Source of the DNA: Betaproteobacteria bacterium
GTDB taxonomy: Bacteria > Pseudomonadota > Gammaproteobacteria > Burkholderiales > Burkholderiaceae_A
Length of the DNA stretch: 45,468 bases
Reading direction: 5' to 3'
Assembly: GCA_018969705.1 (NCBI GenBank)
Contig: JAGWXV010000003.1
Coordinates: 1-45,468 of the forward strand
In this document: piece by piece, positions 29,578 through 39,225 of the stretch
Position numbering within the stretch: position 1 is the stretch's first letter
Layout: each line of letters begins with the position of its first letter
Program-made: the position numbers and the translations under genes
Notes under the pieces: model-generated
What the model saw: the letters and a program-made list of their open reading frames with translations, nothing else
What the model was told of the DNA's origin: nothing
The model's database searches: none

Positions 29578-30438
29578 ATGCGTTTTGCCCTAGGTCTTTT
29601 TATTGTCGGCGGTCTGTGCCTGAGTTCATTCGACGCGGTTGGCAAGCTTTTAATGTCTCAGACCAGCCTAATCATGCTGATGTGGGCCCGCTACCTTGGC
29701 CAATTTCTTTTCTCTTTACCGCTGGCGTACTGGCGGGTAGGCCCCGAATTTTGGAAGACTTCTCGGCCGCGGCTTCAGCTCATGCGCTCGACACTCTTGC
29801 TACTGACCAGCGTACTGTTTTTTGGCGGGCTGCAGTTCCTTCCGCTGGCCGAGGCCTCAGCAATTTCGTTTACTGCACCGCTCTGGGTAGCATTGCTATC
29901 AGGACCGATGTTAGGTGAGCGGGTTGCGAAAAGTGATGCATGGGTTGCAGCGTTGGGGTTCTCGGGAGTTTTACTCATCGTGCGCCCTGGGACTGATATT
30001 TTTCATTACGGCGCCATCTTGATCGGGGCGATGGCGGCTTTAAATGCGGTCTATCAACTCATGACGCGGCAGCTCACACAAGACAATCCGTTTACGACAT
30101 TTTTTTATAGCGGATTGGTGGGCGTCGCGGTGTTCTCTGTCTGGCTTGGGGTAACGGGTTTTCCAGCCGTATCCGATCCGCTCACGATTGGCCTGTTATG
30201 TGCCGCCGGCCTGCTTGGTGGCTTGGGCCATCTTTTGTTTGTGTTGGCGTTTTACCGGGCCCCGCCCGCTTCATTAACGCCATTTGTATACCTGCAGATG
30301 ATCTGGGCGATAGGCTTTGGCTGGCTTATTTTTCGTCAGCTGCCTGATGGATTGGCCCTGCTGGGCATGCTGATCATTATCGGCTCAGGGCTTTGGCTGA
30401 TTCTGCATCGCCATCGCAATCCCCGGCCTGCCCCCTGA
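29578..30438 (+). CDS. DMT superfamily (EamA) transporter
   Basis: Two EamA repeats: LPLAEASAISFTAPLWVALLSGPMLGERV and PPASLTPFVYLQMIWAIGFGWLIFRQLPDGLALLGMLIIIGSGLWL. Confidence 0.9.
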   Translation: MRFALGLFIVGGLCLSSFDAVGKLLMSQTSLIMLMWARYLGQFLFSLPLAYWRVGPEFWKTSRPRLQLMRSTLLLLTSVLFFGGLQFLPLAEASAISFTAPLWVALLSGPMLGERVAKSDAWVAALGFSGVLLIVRPGTDIFHYGAILIGAMAALNAVYQLMTRQLTQDNPFTTFFYSGLVGVAVFSVWLGVTGFPAVSDPLTIGLLCAAGLLGGLGHLLFVLAFYRAPPASLTPFVYLQMIWAIGFGWLIFRQLPDGLALLGMLIIIGSGLWLILHRHRNPRPAP

Positions 30439-30470
30439 ATTTCAGCGGAATTTTTCAGCAGCAAAGGGTT

Positions 30471-31220
30471 TTAAAACTGCTCATCCGGCCTGAGTGGCCG
30501 CCACTGGCCAAGGGGCAATTGGCCCAATGTAATCCTGCCAATTCGGATTCGCTTTAACCCAGTAACTTTTAGGCCGACAAGCTCGCACATCCGTCGAATC
30601 TGGCGCTTCTTGCCCTCGCGTAGTACAAAGCGAAGCTGATGTTCATTCTGCCAAGAGACCTTGGCAGGCCGAAGGACCTGCCCATCTAGAGAGAGGCCAT
30701 GATTCAAAAGCTTGAGCCCCTGCGTTGAGAGCACCCCTTCAACCCGCACGAGATATTCCTTTTCAATGGGCGAGGTCTCACCGATTAAAAGCCGTGCAAT
30801 GCGGCCGTCTTGGGTTAAGACAAGCAGCCCCGTTGAGTCGATATCGAGCCTGCCGGCGGGCGCAAGGCCGCGCGTCACCATTCGGTTTTGAATCCCAAGA
30901 CCCTGTTTGGATGTTGACGCTGCCTGCCAAAGATTTTCCGGGCTGATGAGTCGGATGGCAGGCGGGTAGGGCCGATCGGGGTCCTCGTGGGAGACCACCC
31001 CAATGGGTTTATTCAGAAGGACTGTGATGCGACGTTGTTGCTGGGCCCTGGCTTTGGTCGCCAGTTCGATGCGCTGATGGGGGTAGGCCCTGGTGCCGAG
31101 TTCTTGCACTACTGCGCCATCGAGCAAAACAAGGCCTTGTTCAATAAAAGCGTCAGCCTCGCGCCGAGAGCAGATGCCACGGTCGGCCAAAAGCTTTGAG
31201 ATTCGAATTTTTTCCTGCAC
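30471..31220 (-). CDS. RsuA/RluB/RluF-family pseudouridine synthase
   Basis: S4 domain ([24 protein letters not shown]), [35 protein letters not shown]. Confidence 0.93.
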   Translation of the reverse strand: MQEKIRISKLLADRGICSRREADAFIEQGLVLLDGAVVQELGTRAYPHQRIELATKARAQQQRRITVLLNKPIGVVSHEDPDRPYPPAIRLISPENLWQAASTSKQGLGIQNRMVTRGLAPAGRLDIDSTGLLVLTQDGRIARLLIGETSPIEKEYLVRVEGVLSTQGLKLLNHGLSLDGQVLRPAKVSWQNEHQLRFVLREGKKRQIRRMCELVGLKVTGLKRIRIGRITLGQLPLGQWRPLRPDEQF

Positions 31221-31236
31221 GGCTGCAGGCAGCTGC

Positions 31237-31590
31237 CTAACGAACGCTGCCCGTCAGCAGCAACTTCGTGAGTGCTGCCTTTGCTTCGGGCACGCCCAGC
31301 AGGGCCGCCTGGTTAAGGACCTCTTGGGCTTTTGGATTCTGGCCGGTATGCGCAAGCACCAGGCCATAGTTGTAGGTGGCCCGGCCGTTATTGCGAGACA
31401 TTTGCTGTTCGAGCTTGGTAAAGAGTTCTTTACGCTCATCATCTCCGATCTGGTTGGCCATCACCATCTGGCAGCACTTTAAAAAAGTGGGCTCGGCCTG
31501 CTCTTGTTCAACCAGCATAAAGATTTCAAAGGCCTGAACGTAAGCGCCCATCGACAGCGCGTATTCACCTTCCCTGTAGTCAGCTGACAT
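31237..31590 (-). CDS. TPR/Sel1-like repeat protein
   Basis: [39 protein letters not shown]... and [37 protein letters not shown]. Confidence 0.65.
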   Translation of the reverse strand: MSADYREGEYALSMGAYVQAFEIFMLVEQEQAEPTFLKCCQMVMANQIGDDERKELFTKLEQQMSRNNGRATYNYGLVLAHTGQNPKAQEVLNQAALLGVPEAKAALTKLLLTGSVR

Positions 31591-31626
31591 AGCGAAATCC
31601 TAAAGTTGCAATAAGTCTGAGAGGCA

Positions 31627-32013
31627 TTATCGTAATACGGCGTAGGTCGCCAGCCCCAGAAGCGTAAAAATAATCGATCCCAGCAGATGGCTGGAGACCT
31701 CAATTCCCGCCCATAGCCATCGGCCCTGCTGCAGCAGTTGAACGACCTCTGCAGAAAAGGTTGAAAAAGTGGTCAGCCCTCCTAAGAGTCCGGTGATTAA
31801 AAATAGTCGCCACTCCTCGGAGAGTCGGGGCGCATCGCTAAAGTAAGCTACGGCCAGGCCGATTGCATACGCCCCAATCCAGTTAGCCGCCAGGGTCCCA
31901 AGCGGCAGGTGGGCGAGCCGATGATTTAAGTGCTCGGATAGCTGCCAGCGCAGCACCGCACCCAGACTTGCGCCGAGGCTGATGGCAATAACGGGCAGAA
32001 GGCGGAGCGTCAC
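31627..32013 (-). CDS. crcB: Fluoride channel CrcB/FluC
   Basis: GASLGAVLRWQLSE and GGLTTFSTFSAEVV hallmark; GTG start. Confidence 0.95.
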   Translation of the reverse strand: MTLRLLPVIAISLGASLGAVLRWQLSEHLNHRLAHLPLGTLAANWIGAYAIGLAVAYFSDAPRLSEEWRLFLITGLLGGLTTFSTFSAEVVQLLQQGRWLWAGIEVSSHLLGSIIFTLLGLATYAVLR

Positions 32014-32014
32014 T

Positions 32015-32034
32015 GGGGTGGGGTCGGGGTAGGG
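32015..32034 (+). other. Candidate G-quadruplex motif
   Basis: GGGGTGGGGTCGGGGTAGGG: four G-tracts of 3-4 separated by 1-2 nt. Confidence 0.6.
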
Positions 32035-32102
32035 TTAGTGGCTTTTGCTAGTATGCACCAGGCTTCTTTCGGAAAAAACATGGGCCAGCGGGAGGAACAA
32101 CG

Positions 32103-32312
32103 ATGCTGAAGAAAAACATGGGCGGGTCAGATCGGGCAGTGCGTTTTATTTTGGGCTGTTTGCTGGTTATCTCGGCGGCCGTTGGCGCTCTCGGCCCTTG
32201 GGCCTATCTCGGGGTGATGGCGATGATCACTGGGGCAATTGGTAACTGCCCAGTCTATGGCGTGTTTGGATACTCTACTAACAAAAGTTCAAAATCTAAA
32301 CTTTTGCTTTAA
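32103..32312 (+). CDS. DUF2892 (YgaP-like transmembrane) family protein
   Basis: [62 protein letters not shown] upstream. Confidence 0.85.
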   Translation: MLKKNMGGSDRAVRFILGCLLVISAAVGALGPWAYLGVMAMITGAIGNCPVYGVFGYSTNKSSKSKLLL

Positions 32313-32347
32313 GTTTTTGGACTACTCATCGCGTTTTTTCTATCGAT

Positions 32348-34228
32348 ATGACTTTACCTCGCCAACACTCGAGCCAGCTGGCCTTAATGCTAGGTGCACT
32401 CGGTGTGGTCTACGGAGATATCGGCACCAGTCCGCTTTACGCTTTAAAAGAAACCTTTAATCCTATGACGGGCGTCTCCGCTACGCCTGAAAATGTCATC
32501 GGTGCAGTTTCGGCGATTATTTGGCTGCTCACGTTGGTGGTGTCGCTCAAGTATGTGACCCTGATTCTTCGCGCGGATAACCGCGGTGAGGGTGGAATCA
32601 TGGCGTTGCTGGCGCTTGCCAGCGATGCCGTCAAAGACTCCCCGCGGCTGCAGGGCTTGGTGATCCTGATTGGATGTTTTGGCGCCTGCCTGTTTTTTGG
32701 CGAAAGTGTGCTTACGCCAGCCATCTCCGTGCTCAGCGCTGTGGAAGGCATCGAGGTGATCGAGCCAAGCCTCGGCCCGCTGGTGCTGCCAATTGCGCTG
32801 TGCATTCTTCTTTCCCTGTTTGCAATTCAGAAATATGGAACCACGTTGGTCGGCCGGTTTTTTGGTCCTGTAATTCTGGTCTGGTTTTTTGTGCTGGCGG
32901 CGGTCGGCTTTAGCCAACTGCTGATGGGTCCGGAGATCCTTGCCGCGTTAAATCCACTGCGGGCGGTTGAGTTTTTATTTGATCGCGGTCCTAAGGTGTT
33001 ATTGGTAGTCGGCGCCCTTGTGCTTGCAGTCACCGGCGTGGAGGCACTTTATGCTGATATGGGCCATTTTGGCCGGCGTGCAATTCGATTGGCCTGGCTG
33101 CTGGTCGCCTATCCCGGGCTGATACTGAACTATTTAGGCCAGGGCGCTTTACTGATGCGCAACCCGGCAGCAACAGAGAACCCTTTTTATTTGTCGTTTC
33201 CCGATCCGCTCTTAATTCCTGCGGTGATTCTTGCGACACTGGCTACAGTGATTGCATCGCAGGCGACAATTACAGGGGCCTACTCCGCGACAGTCCAGGC
33301 GATTCAGCTCGGGCTTTTACCGCGCATGAGGATTGTGTATACCTCGGCCAAAGAGGCGGGCCAGATCTATGTGCCATTTATTAATGGCCTGCTGCTGGTG
33401 TCAGTGCTTTTGGTGACGGCAGCATTCGGCTCATCGAGTGCACTGGCCCACGCCTATGGTGTCTCGGTTACGATGACCATGCTGTGCTCAACCATACTGA
33501 CATTTTTTGTTGTTCGTATGGGCTGGCACTATGCTTTGGCCCTCACTTTAATTTCCACCGCCGTTTTTTTTGTATTAGATGCATTACTTGTTGCGGGCTG
33601 TTTATCAAAAATTTTTCATGGTGGCTGGTTTCCTTTAACTCTAGGACTCTTCATTTTGCTGCTAATGCTCACCTGGAAACGGGGCCGAGCGCTTCTGATT
33701 GCAAAGGTTCGCGAAGACGATCCAGAACTTAAGATTTTTATTGATCAGATTCGGGATGCGGGTCTGCCCATTGTTGAGCGGACTGCCGTATTTTTAGTTT
33801 CAGATCCGTCGACTGCACCACAGGCCTTGATGCACAACATTAAGCACAATATGGTGCTGCATCGTCAGAATTTATTGCTCACCGTACACTTCGAGCAGCG
33901 GCCTTGGGTGCCGTTTCACGAACAAATCCGGATTACACCGATTAGCGATAATTTCTCGATTGTTAGTATTAACTATGGGTTTAAGGATTCTCCCGATGTC
34001 CCCAAGGCTCTCGAATACGCCCGGGAGTGGCATGGTCTTGAGATTGAACTATTTTCGACATCGTATTTTCTTAGCCGAGAGACCGTGGTGCCATCGACCG
34101 GCGGCGGGATGGCCAAGTGGCGTGAAGAGATCTTTGCTTCAATGTCGCGTAATGCAGGCAGTATCGTGGCCTACTTTAAGATCCCGACCAACCAGGTGAT
34201 TGAGTTGGGCACGCGGGTGTTAATCTAG
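32348..34228 (+). CDS. kup: Low-affinity potassium transporter Kup
   Basis: [23 protein letters not shown] and [36 protein letters not shown]. Confidence 0.97.
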   Translation: MTLPRQHSSQLALMLGALGVVYGDIGTSPLYALKETFNPMTGVSATPENVIGAVSAIIWLLTLVVSLKYVTLILRADNRGEGGIMALLALASDAVKDSPRLQGLVILIGCFGACLFFGESVLTPAISVLSAVEGIEVIEPSLGPLVLPIALCILLSLFAIQKYGTTLVGRFFGPVILVWFFVLAAVGFSQLLMGPEILAALNPLRAVEFLFDRGPKVLLVVGALVLAVTGVEALYADMGHFGRRAIRLAWLLVAYPGLILNYLGQGALLMRNPAATENPFYLSFPDPLLIPAVILATLATVIASQATITGAYSATVQAIQLGLLPRMRIVYTSAKEAGQIYVPFINGLLLVSVLLVTAAFGSSSALAHAYGVSVTMTMLCSTILTFFVVRMGWHYALALTLISTAVFFVLDALLVAGCLSKIFHGGWFPLTLGLFILLLMLTWKRGRALLIAKVREDDPELKIFIDQIRDAGLPIVERTAVFLVSDPSTAPQALMHNIKHNMVLHRQNLLLTVHFEQRPWVPFHEQIRITPISDNFSIVSINYGFKDSPDVPKALEYAREWHGLEIELFSTSYFLSRETVVPSTGGGMAKWREEIFASMSRNAGSIVAYFKIPTNQVIELGTRVLI

Positions 34229-34309
34229 CCCTGGATTCCGCTTACGTTTAGACTCCTAGACACGTTGCTTACTCGCTAATCAATCTTTAGAAACTTAAGG
34301 AAGACTATC

Positions 34310-34540
34310 ATGCTAAAACATGCACTCGTCGTAGCTGCTGCCTTGGTGATAACGGGATGTGCTGGCATTCCGGAATACAAATTTGCCAAAGCAGGCGCCT
34401 CTGAGGCTGATTTTCATCGGGATAAGACCCAGTGTGACGATGAGGCCTTCTCTGCGGGCAATGTCGTGCAGCTCAAATACATTGAGGCCCGCAATGCGTG
34501 TCTCGTCAAAAAAGGCTGGAGCCAGGTCGGGCCGAAGTAG
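34310..34540 (+). CDS. Small putative lipoprotein
   Basis: LVITGC lipobox after signal peptide; mature domain with two further Cys. Confidence 0.75.
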   Translation: MLKHALVVAAALVITGCAGIPEYKFAKAGASEADFHRDKTQCDDEAFSAGNVVQLKYIEARNACLVKKGWSQVGPK

Positions 34541-34595
34541 GGCGCGGCTAGTCGCTTACCGCATCAAGAAAGCTGCGGACCGTGCGATCTTTTCC

Positions 34596-35960
34596 GTGAC
34601 GCATCTTTTTCATCGCGACAGCCTAAGTGATTATCCAGTCGCATTAACGGGCGACGGCGCCTGGCTGGTTGATCAGCAGGGCCGCCGTTATTTGGATGCC
34701 TGCGGTGGAGCAGCGGTCAGTGGCTTAGGCCATGCTGCTAGCGCGATTTCGCAGGCGATACGCGAGCAACTGGATCGTTTGGCTTACGCGCACACAAGTT
34801 TTTTTTCCAGTTTTCCGGCGGAGACCCTCGCCGAACGGCTTGTCGCTCAAGCGCCGTATTTCGGTGGCCTGCCAGGGGCGCGTCTCGACCGTGTGTTTAT
34901 CGTATCCAGCGGCTCGGAGGCGATTGAGGCGGCGATTAAGCTTGCGCGGCAAGTTGCACTTGAGCGTGGCCATCACCAGCGGACCCAGATCATTGCGCGC
35001 CGGCAGAGTTATCACGGCAATACGCTGGGCGCTTTGGCGGTCAGTGGTAATGCAGCAAGGCGAAAACTATTTGGTGAGTTTTTATTCCCGGTTCAGCATG
35101 TCAGCCCGTGTTATGCCTACCGAGGCCTGCAGCCCGGTGAGACTGCGTCAGCGTATTCCGAGCGACTCGTAAAGGAGTTGGAGGAAACAATTCTAGAGGT
35201 GGGCCCCGATCGCGTTCTGGCGTTTTTCGCTGAACCCGTGGTCGGCGCTACCTTGGGCGCAGTAGCGGCGACCGAGGGCTATTTCCAGGGAGTTCGGCAG
35301 CTCTGCGATCGGTATGGAATTATTTTGATTCTCGATGAGGTCATGTGTGGCATGGGCCGCACGGGAACATTGTTTGCTTATGAACAAGAGCATATTCAGC
35401 CGGATATGTTGACAATCGCCAAGGGCCTTGGGGCCGGCTATCAGCCGATCGCAGCATTAATGGTGTCCAAAGAAATCCACGACACGATCGCCAAGGGCAG
35501 CGGCGCCTTTCAGCATGGCCAGACCTACGTCGGCCATCCCGTTGCCTGTGCCGCGGCGGTTGCGGTTTTGGATGTGATGCAACGTGAGCAGCTCGTTGTG
35601 CCGGTTGCAGCAAAGGGCACTTTATTAATGGACTTATTGAAAAAAGCGTTTTCGAACAGCAGAGCGGTCGGTGACGTGCGTGGCCGCGGGCTGTTCGTGG
35701 GAATCGAGCTTGTTGCAGACCAAGAAAGCAAGACGCCCTTTAATCCCCAGCTTCGGATTCATGCGCAGATTAAGAAAAAAGCCATGGAGCTCGGATTGCT
35801 CTGCTATCCGATGGGGGGCACGATTGATGGGTCTTTTGGAGACCATGTCTTGCTGGCGCCACCGCTCACAATTTCAGATGCTGAGCTTGAATTAATTGCC
35901 GAGCGACTCGCCGCAGCAATTTGCCAGGTGACTGAGTCGGCGGGTGTGCGAACCTTATAG
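34596..35960 (+). CDS. Class III pyridoxal-phosphate aminotransferase
   Basis: SSGSEAIEAAIKLARQ, QSYHGNTLGALAVSG, LILDEVMCGMGRTGTLFAYE, LTIAKGLGAGYQP. GTG at 34596 inferred; ORF track includes a spurious 5' extension over the lipoprotein gene. Confidence 0.92.
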   Translation: MTHLFHRDSLSDYPVALTGDGAWLVDQQGRRYLDACGGAAVSGLGHAASAISQAIREQLDRLAYAHTSFFSSFPAETLAERLVAQAPYFGGLPGARLDRVFIVSSGSEAIEAAIKLARQVALERGHHQRTQIIARRQSYHGNTLGALAVSGNAARRKLFGEFLFPVQHVSPCYAYRGLQPGETASAYSERLVKELEETILEVGPDRVLAFFAEPVVGATLGAVAATEGYFQGVRQLCDRYGIILILDEVMCGMGRTGTLFAYEQEHIQPDMLTIAKGLGAGYQPIAALMVSKEIHDTIAKGSGAFQHGQTYVGHPVACAAAVAVLDVMQREQLVVPVAAKGTLLMDLLKKAFSNSRAVGDVRGRGLFVGIELVADQESKTPFNPQLRIHAQIKKKAMELGLLCYPMGGTIDGSFGDHVLLAPPLTISDAELELIAERLAAAICQVTESAGVRTL

Positions 35961-37532
35961 CACTACGGTGCGGGATTGTTCTCGCATGTACTGTGGCAGA
36001 TAGTAAAACGATCCAATCGCCTTGCCGGTTGTGCCGCTACCTTTCCAGCCGCCAAAAGGCTGATAGCCCGGCCACGCGCCGGTGGTTGCACCCTGAGGCC
36101 GATTGACATAGGTGGTGCCCGCCTCAATCTGGGCGTGAAATAGCGCGGTCTCTTCGGCGTTCCCGTAAAAGCCTGCGGTCAGGCCATATTCAGTTTGATT
36201 TGCCATCGTAATCGCTTGCGCGACGCTGTCGACTTCACCTAACAAAACCAGCGGAATAAATTTCTCTTCTTTCCATAATCGGTAGTCAAAATCAGCGCGG
36301 CCTACTGTTGGAGCAACAAAGTAGCCCTTATCACGGCCTTGATCGGTGAGCAGTTTTCCGCCGATCAGCAGGCTGCCATGCCGCGCCAGTTGTTCTACGC
36401 AGTTTTGATAGCGTTCGTAAGCGGCTTGATTGATCACAGGCCCCATCCAGTTTTCTTTCACTGTGGGGTCGCCGACTGACACTTCTTTGGCGAGGGCGGC
36501 TAACCGCTCCTCGAGTGCTTTGGCCACTTGTTTTGCGACATAAACCCGCGAGGTTGCTGAGCATTTCTGGCCTTGGAGCCCGAAACCGGATCTCAAGATG
36601 CCCAGCGCAGCCCGGTCAAGATCGGCGTGCTCGGAGACGATCACCGCATTTTTTCCGCCCATCTCTGCGATACAGGGCCGGGGGGTAGGGCCGCTAGCAA
36701 TGTGCCGGTATATATCCATGCCGACTTCATAGGATCCTGTGAAGGTAATGCCACCAACTCCAGGATGTTTGACGAGCGCATCTCCGGCCACTGTTCCTGA
36801 GCCCGAGATGAGGTTGATGACTCCAGGCGCAAGGCCCGCATCACGGAACGCTTCAAGTAAGAGCCAGCCTGATAATGCGGTATCACTTGCCACCTTAAAT
36901 ACGACCGTATTTCCCGCAACCAGTGCCGCGCCAATCGGACCACCGGCAAGTGCAAATGGAAAATTAAACGGTGCAATCACCGCCCAGACCCCATAAGGCC
37001 GAAGTACTGTGCGGTTGGTGCTGGTAAATCCAACCAAGGGATCATTGGGCAGCTGGCGGTCAAATCCTTGATTTGACTCCATCTGATCGCAATACCAAAC
37101 GATGAGATCCGCTGTTTCTTGGACTTCGCCAAGTGACTCCATTCGGTTTTTGCCAACTTCAATTGCCACCGCAGCCGAAATCTCATAGACCCGCTCTTCG
37201 ATGAGGGCGGCAGCCTTGCGCAGCATCTTCAGCCGCTCACTCCAGTGAAGGGAGGCCCATTGCCCAGCAGCACGCTGAGCGCTTGCCACCGCCTGGTCAA
37301 CCTGAGCAGCCGTTGCACTAGGAAAACGCCCAATGATCCAGTCCTGATTGATCGGCGACCGTGACTCAAAGGTCTCCTGGCTCGATACGGACTGACCATT
37401 TATCCACATTGGGTAATCACGCCCTAGCCACTCGGATTTGACCCTTGTTACTGCGGCCTCAAATCGAGCGTGTAACTCTGCAGGGGGATCAAACATCGTG
37501 GAGTAGGTAAGCTTAAAGTTCTGGCTAGCCAT
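35955..37532 (-). CDS. Aldehyde dehydrogenase, L-glutamate gamma-semialdehyde dehydrogenase (RocA/PruA)-like
   Basis: PFNFPFALAGGPIGAALVAGNTVVFKVASD, ITFTGSYEVG, ILRSGFGLQGQKCSATSRVYV. Confidence 0.9.
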   Translation of the reverse strand: MASQNFKLTYSTMFDPPAELHARFEAAVTRVKSEWLGRDYPMWINGQSVSSQETFESRSPINQDWIIGRFPSATAAQVDQAVASAQRAAGQWASLHWSERLKMLRKAAALIEERVYEISAAVAIEVGKNRMESLGEVQETADLIVWYCDQMESNQGFDRQLPNDPLVGFTSTNRTVLRPYGVWAVIAPFNFPFALAGGPIGAALVAGNTVVFKVASDTALSGWLLLEAFRDAGLAPGVINLISGSGTVAGDALVKHPGVGGITFTGSYEVGMDIYRHIASGPTPRPCIAEMGGKNAVIVSEHADLDRAALGILRSGFGLQGQKCSATSRVYVAKQVAKALEERLAALAKEVSVGDPTVKENWMGPVINQAAYERYQNCVEQLARHGSLLIGGKLLTDQGRDKGYFVAPTVGRADFDYRLWKEEKFIPLVLLGEVDSVAQAITMANQTEYGLTAGFYGNAEETALFHAQIEAGTTYVNRPQGATTGAWPGYQPFGGWKGSGTTGKAIGSFYYLPQYMREQSRTVVL

Positions 37533-38184
37533 CGGAGGGCCTCCGTTTGATTTTTTCTATGAGCGCCTTGCCGGCAACCCAGACAGCCGGCAGGCCGGGA
37601 ATGATGATCATCGCTAAGGTCACCAGGCTGAAATTTGCTTTTACCCAAGGCATCTCGCCTACGAGATACCCCAGGGTGGTGAGACTAAATATCCAGAGCA
37701 CTCCGCCAAAGATGTTATAGGTGACAAACTTTGTGGGATTCATTTCTGCGATGCCGGCAACAAAGGGCGCGAATGTACGTAGAAAAGGCAGGAATCGGGC
37801 AATCACAATGGTCATGGGACCATAACGCTCATAGAAAGCATGGGTCCGATCAAAGGCCTGGCGGTTAAACCAACGGGACTGCTCCCAAGAAAATACCCGG
37901 GGTCCGACACGACGGCCGATCGCATAATTCAGTGCATCGCCAGTAATTGCGGCCGTGGTAAGGAGCGCCCAGAGGACTTCCAGCTGCATGTCACCGACTG
38001 CCGCTACTGCACCAGCGACAAATAAAAGTGAATCCCCTGGCAGAAACGGCATGATGACCAAGCCGGTTTCAACAAAAATAATGAGAAACAAGAGCGCGTA
38101 GATCCAGACACCCCACTCGGCGGCAAATGCCGGCAGGTAGCGATCGAGATGAAGAAATGCGTCAATGAAACTAAAGTCGTTCAC
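37525..38184 (-). CDS. DedA family membrane protein
   Basis: FVETGLVIMPFLPGDSLLFVAGAVAA and FGPMTIVIARFLPFLRTFAPFVAGIAEM-like RFLPFLRTFAPFVAG. Confidence 0.93.
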   Translation of the reverse strand: MNDFSFIDAFLHLDRYLPAFAAEWGVWIYALLFLIIFVETGLVIMPFLPGDSLLFVAGAVAAVGDMQLEVLWALLTTAAITGDALNYAIGRRVGPRVFSWEQSRWFNRQAFDRTHAFYERYGPMTIVIARFLPFLRTFAPFVAGIAEMNPTKFVTYNIFGGVLWIFSLTTLGYLVGEMPWVKANFSLVTLAMIIIPGLPAVWVAGKALIEKIKRRPSDG

Positions 38185-38202
38185 GGGGTTATGGGATCAG
38201 GT

Positions 38203-39141
38203 CTAGATAACTGGTGTCAATAACTTGCCAGTAGAGAAAAAAGACTGCAGGTTTTCGAGAACCAAGGCCTCCATTGCCGCACGGGTCTCGTGAGTTCCGC
38301 TTCCGATGTGAGGCGCTAAGACCACATTATTGAGCGCTTTAAGCCGCTCGGGCACTTGGGGTTCCTGGGTGTAGACATCAAGCCCAGCGCCAGCGATTGT
38401 TTTTTTAATCAATGCATCAACCAGCGCTTGTTCATCAATGACTGAGCCGCGAGATACGTTAAAGAGAAACCCTGCTGGCCCGAGCGCGGCGAGGACTGTT
38501 TGGTTGACTAGGTGTTGGCTATGCGGCCCCCCGGAGACCGCTACCATCAAAAAATCACACCAGCGGGCTAGTGACTCGGCAGACGATTCGCAGACATAGC
38601 CGCAATTGGGATCGGGCTTTCGATTGTGATAACGAATTTGCATCTGAAAGCCCTCGGCCCGCTGGGCAATTGCACGGCCAATCTTTCCCAGCCCCAGAAT
38701 GCCTAGCCGTTTTCCGCTGAAGCGGGTTGCAAGCGGAAAAGAACCCTTTGGCCATTGCCCAGCGCGCACGTAACGATCCGCGGCACTGATGGCTCGAACC
38801 GTATCGATCATGAGGCCCACACCAAGATCGGCCACGCAGTCGGTTAGTACGTCTGGGGTGCAGGAGACTGCGATGCCGCGTTCGCGGGCAGCCTGTAGGT
38901 CGACTTTTTCAACCCCAATGCCGCGGCAGGCAATGACTTTGAGGTTGGGCAGCTGCGTGATCAAGTCTCGCGATGCGCCGATTGGCGCAATCGTGATGAG
39001 GCCGCTAAATCGCTGGCCTTCAGCGCGCAAAAAGTTATCGGGATCTGCCTGTTCTGCTAACAACGTAACCGGCAGCGCCGCGCGAATGCGCGCCTCTCCG
39101 CTTGCCGATAGCCGACCGATTTGTAAGATCTCTGGACTCAT
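38203..39141 (-). CDS. D-isomer-specific 2-hydroxyacid dehydrogenase
   Basis: LGILGLGKIGRAIAQRAEGF, VSRGSVIDEQALVDAL, LAPHIGSGTHETRAAM. Confidence 0.93.
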   Translation of the reverse strand: MSPEILQIGRLSASGEARIRAALPVTLLAEQADPDNFLRAEGQRFSGLITIAPIGASRDLITQLPNLKVIACRGIGVEKVDLQAARERGIAVSCTPDVLTDCVADLGVGLMIDTVRAISAADRYVRAGQWPKGSFPLATRFSGKRLGILGLGKIGRAIAQRAEGFQMQIRYHNRKPDPNCGYVCESSAESLARWCDFLMVAVSGGPHSQHLVNQTVLAALGPAGFLFNVSRGSVIDEQALVDALIKKTIAGAGLDVYTQEPQVPERLKALNNVVLAPHIGSGTHETRAAMEALVLENLQSFFSTGKLLTPVI

Positions 39142-39225
39142 GACTTTGGGATTGTTTAGGAAACAATAGTCCTTAAGCCCTGATAGTAAAGGAAAGTGTT
39201 GCGAATCCCCGGAAGGGGCGCGTCT

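Noticed and set aside
32014-32102. Possible fluoride riboswitch upstream of crcB
   Set aside because: The crrB-type leader was inspected on both strands; fluoride aptamer core segments are not present, and the tract is dominated by the G-rich motif.
34359-34595. N-terminal extension of the 533-aa aminotransferase ORF
   Set aside because: Overlaps the lipoprotein gene in another frame, and the extension has no aminotransferase similarity; start placed at GTG 34596.
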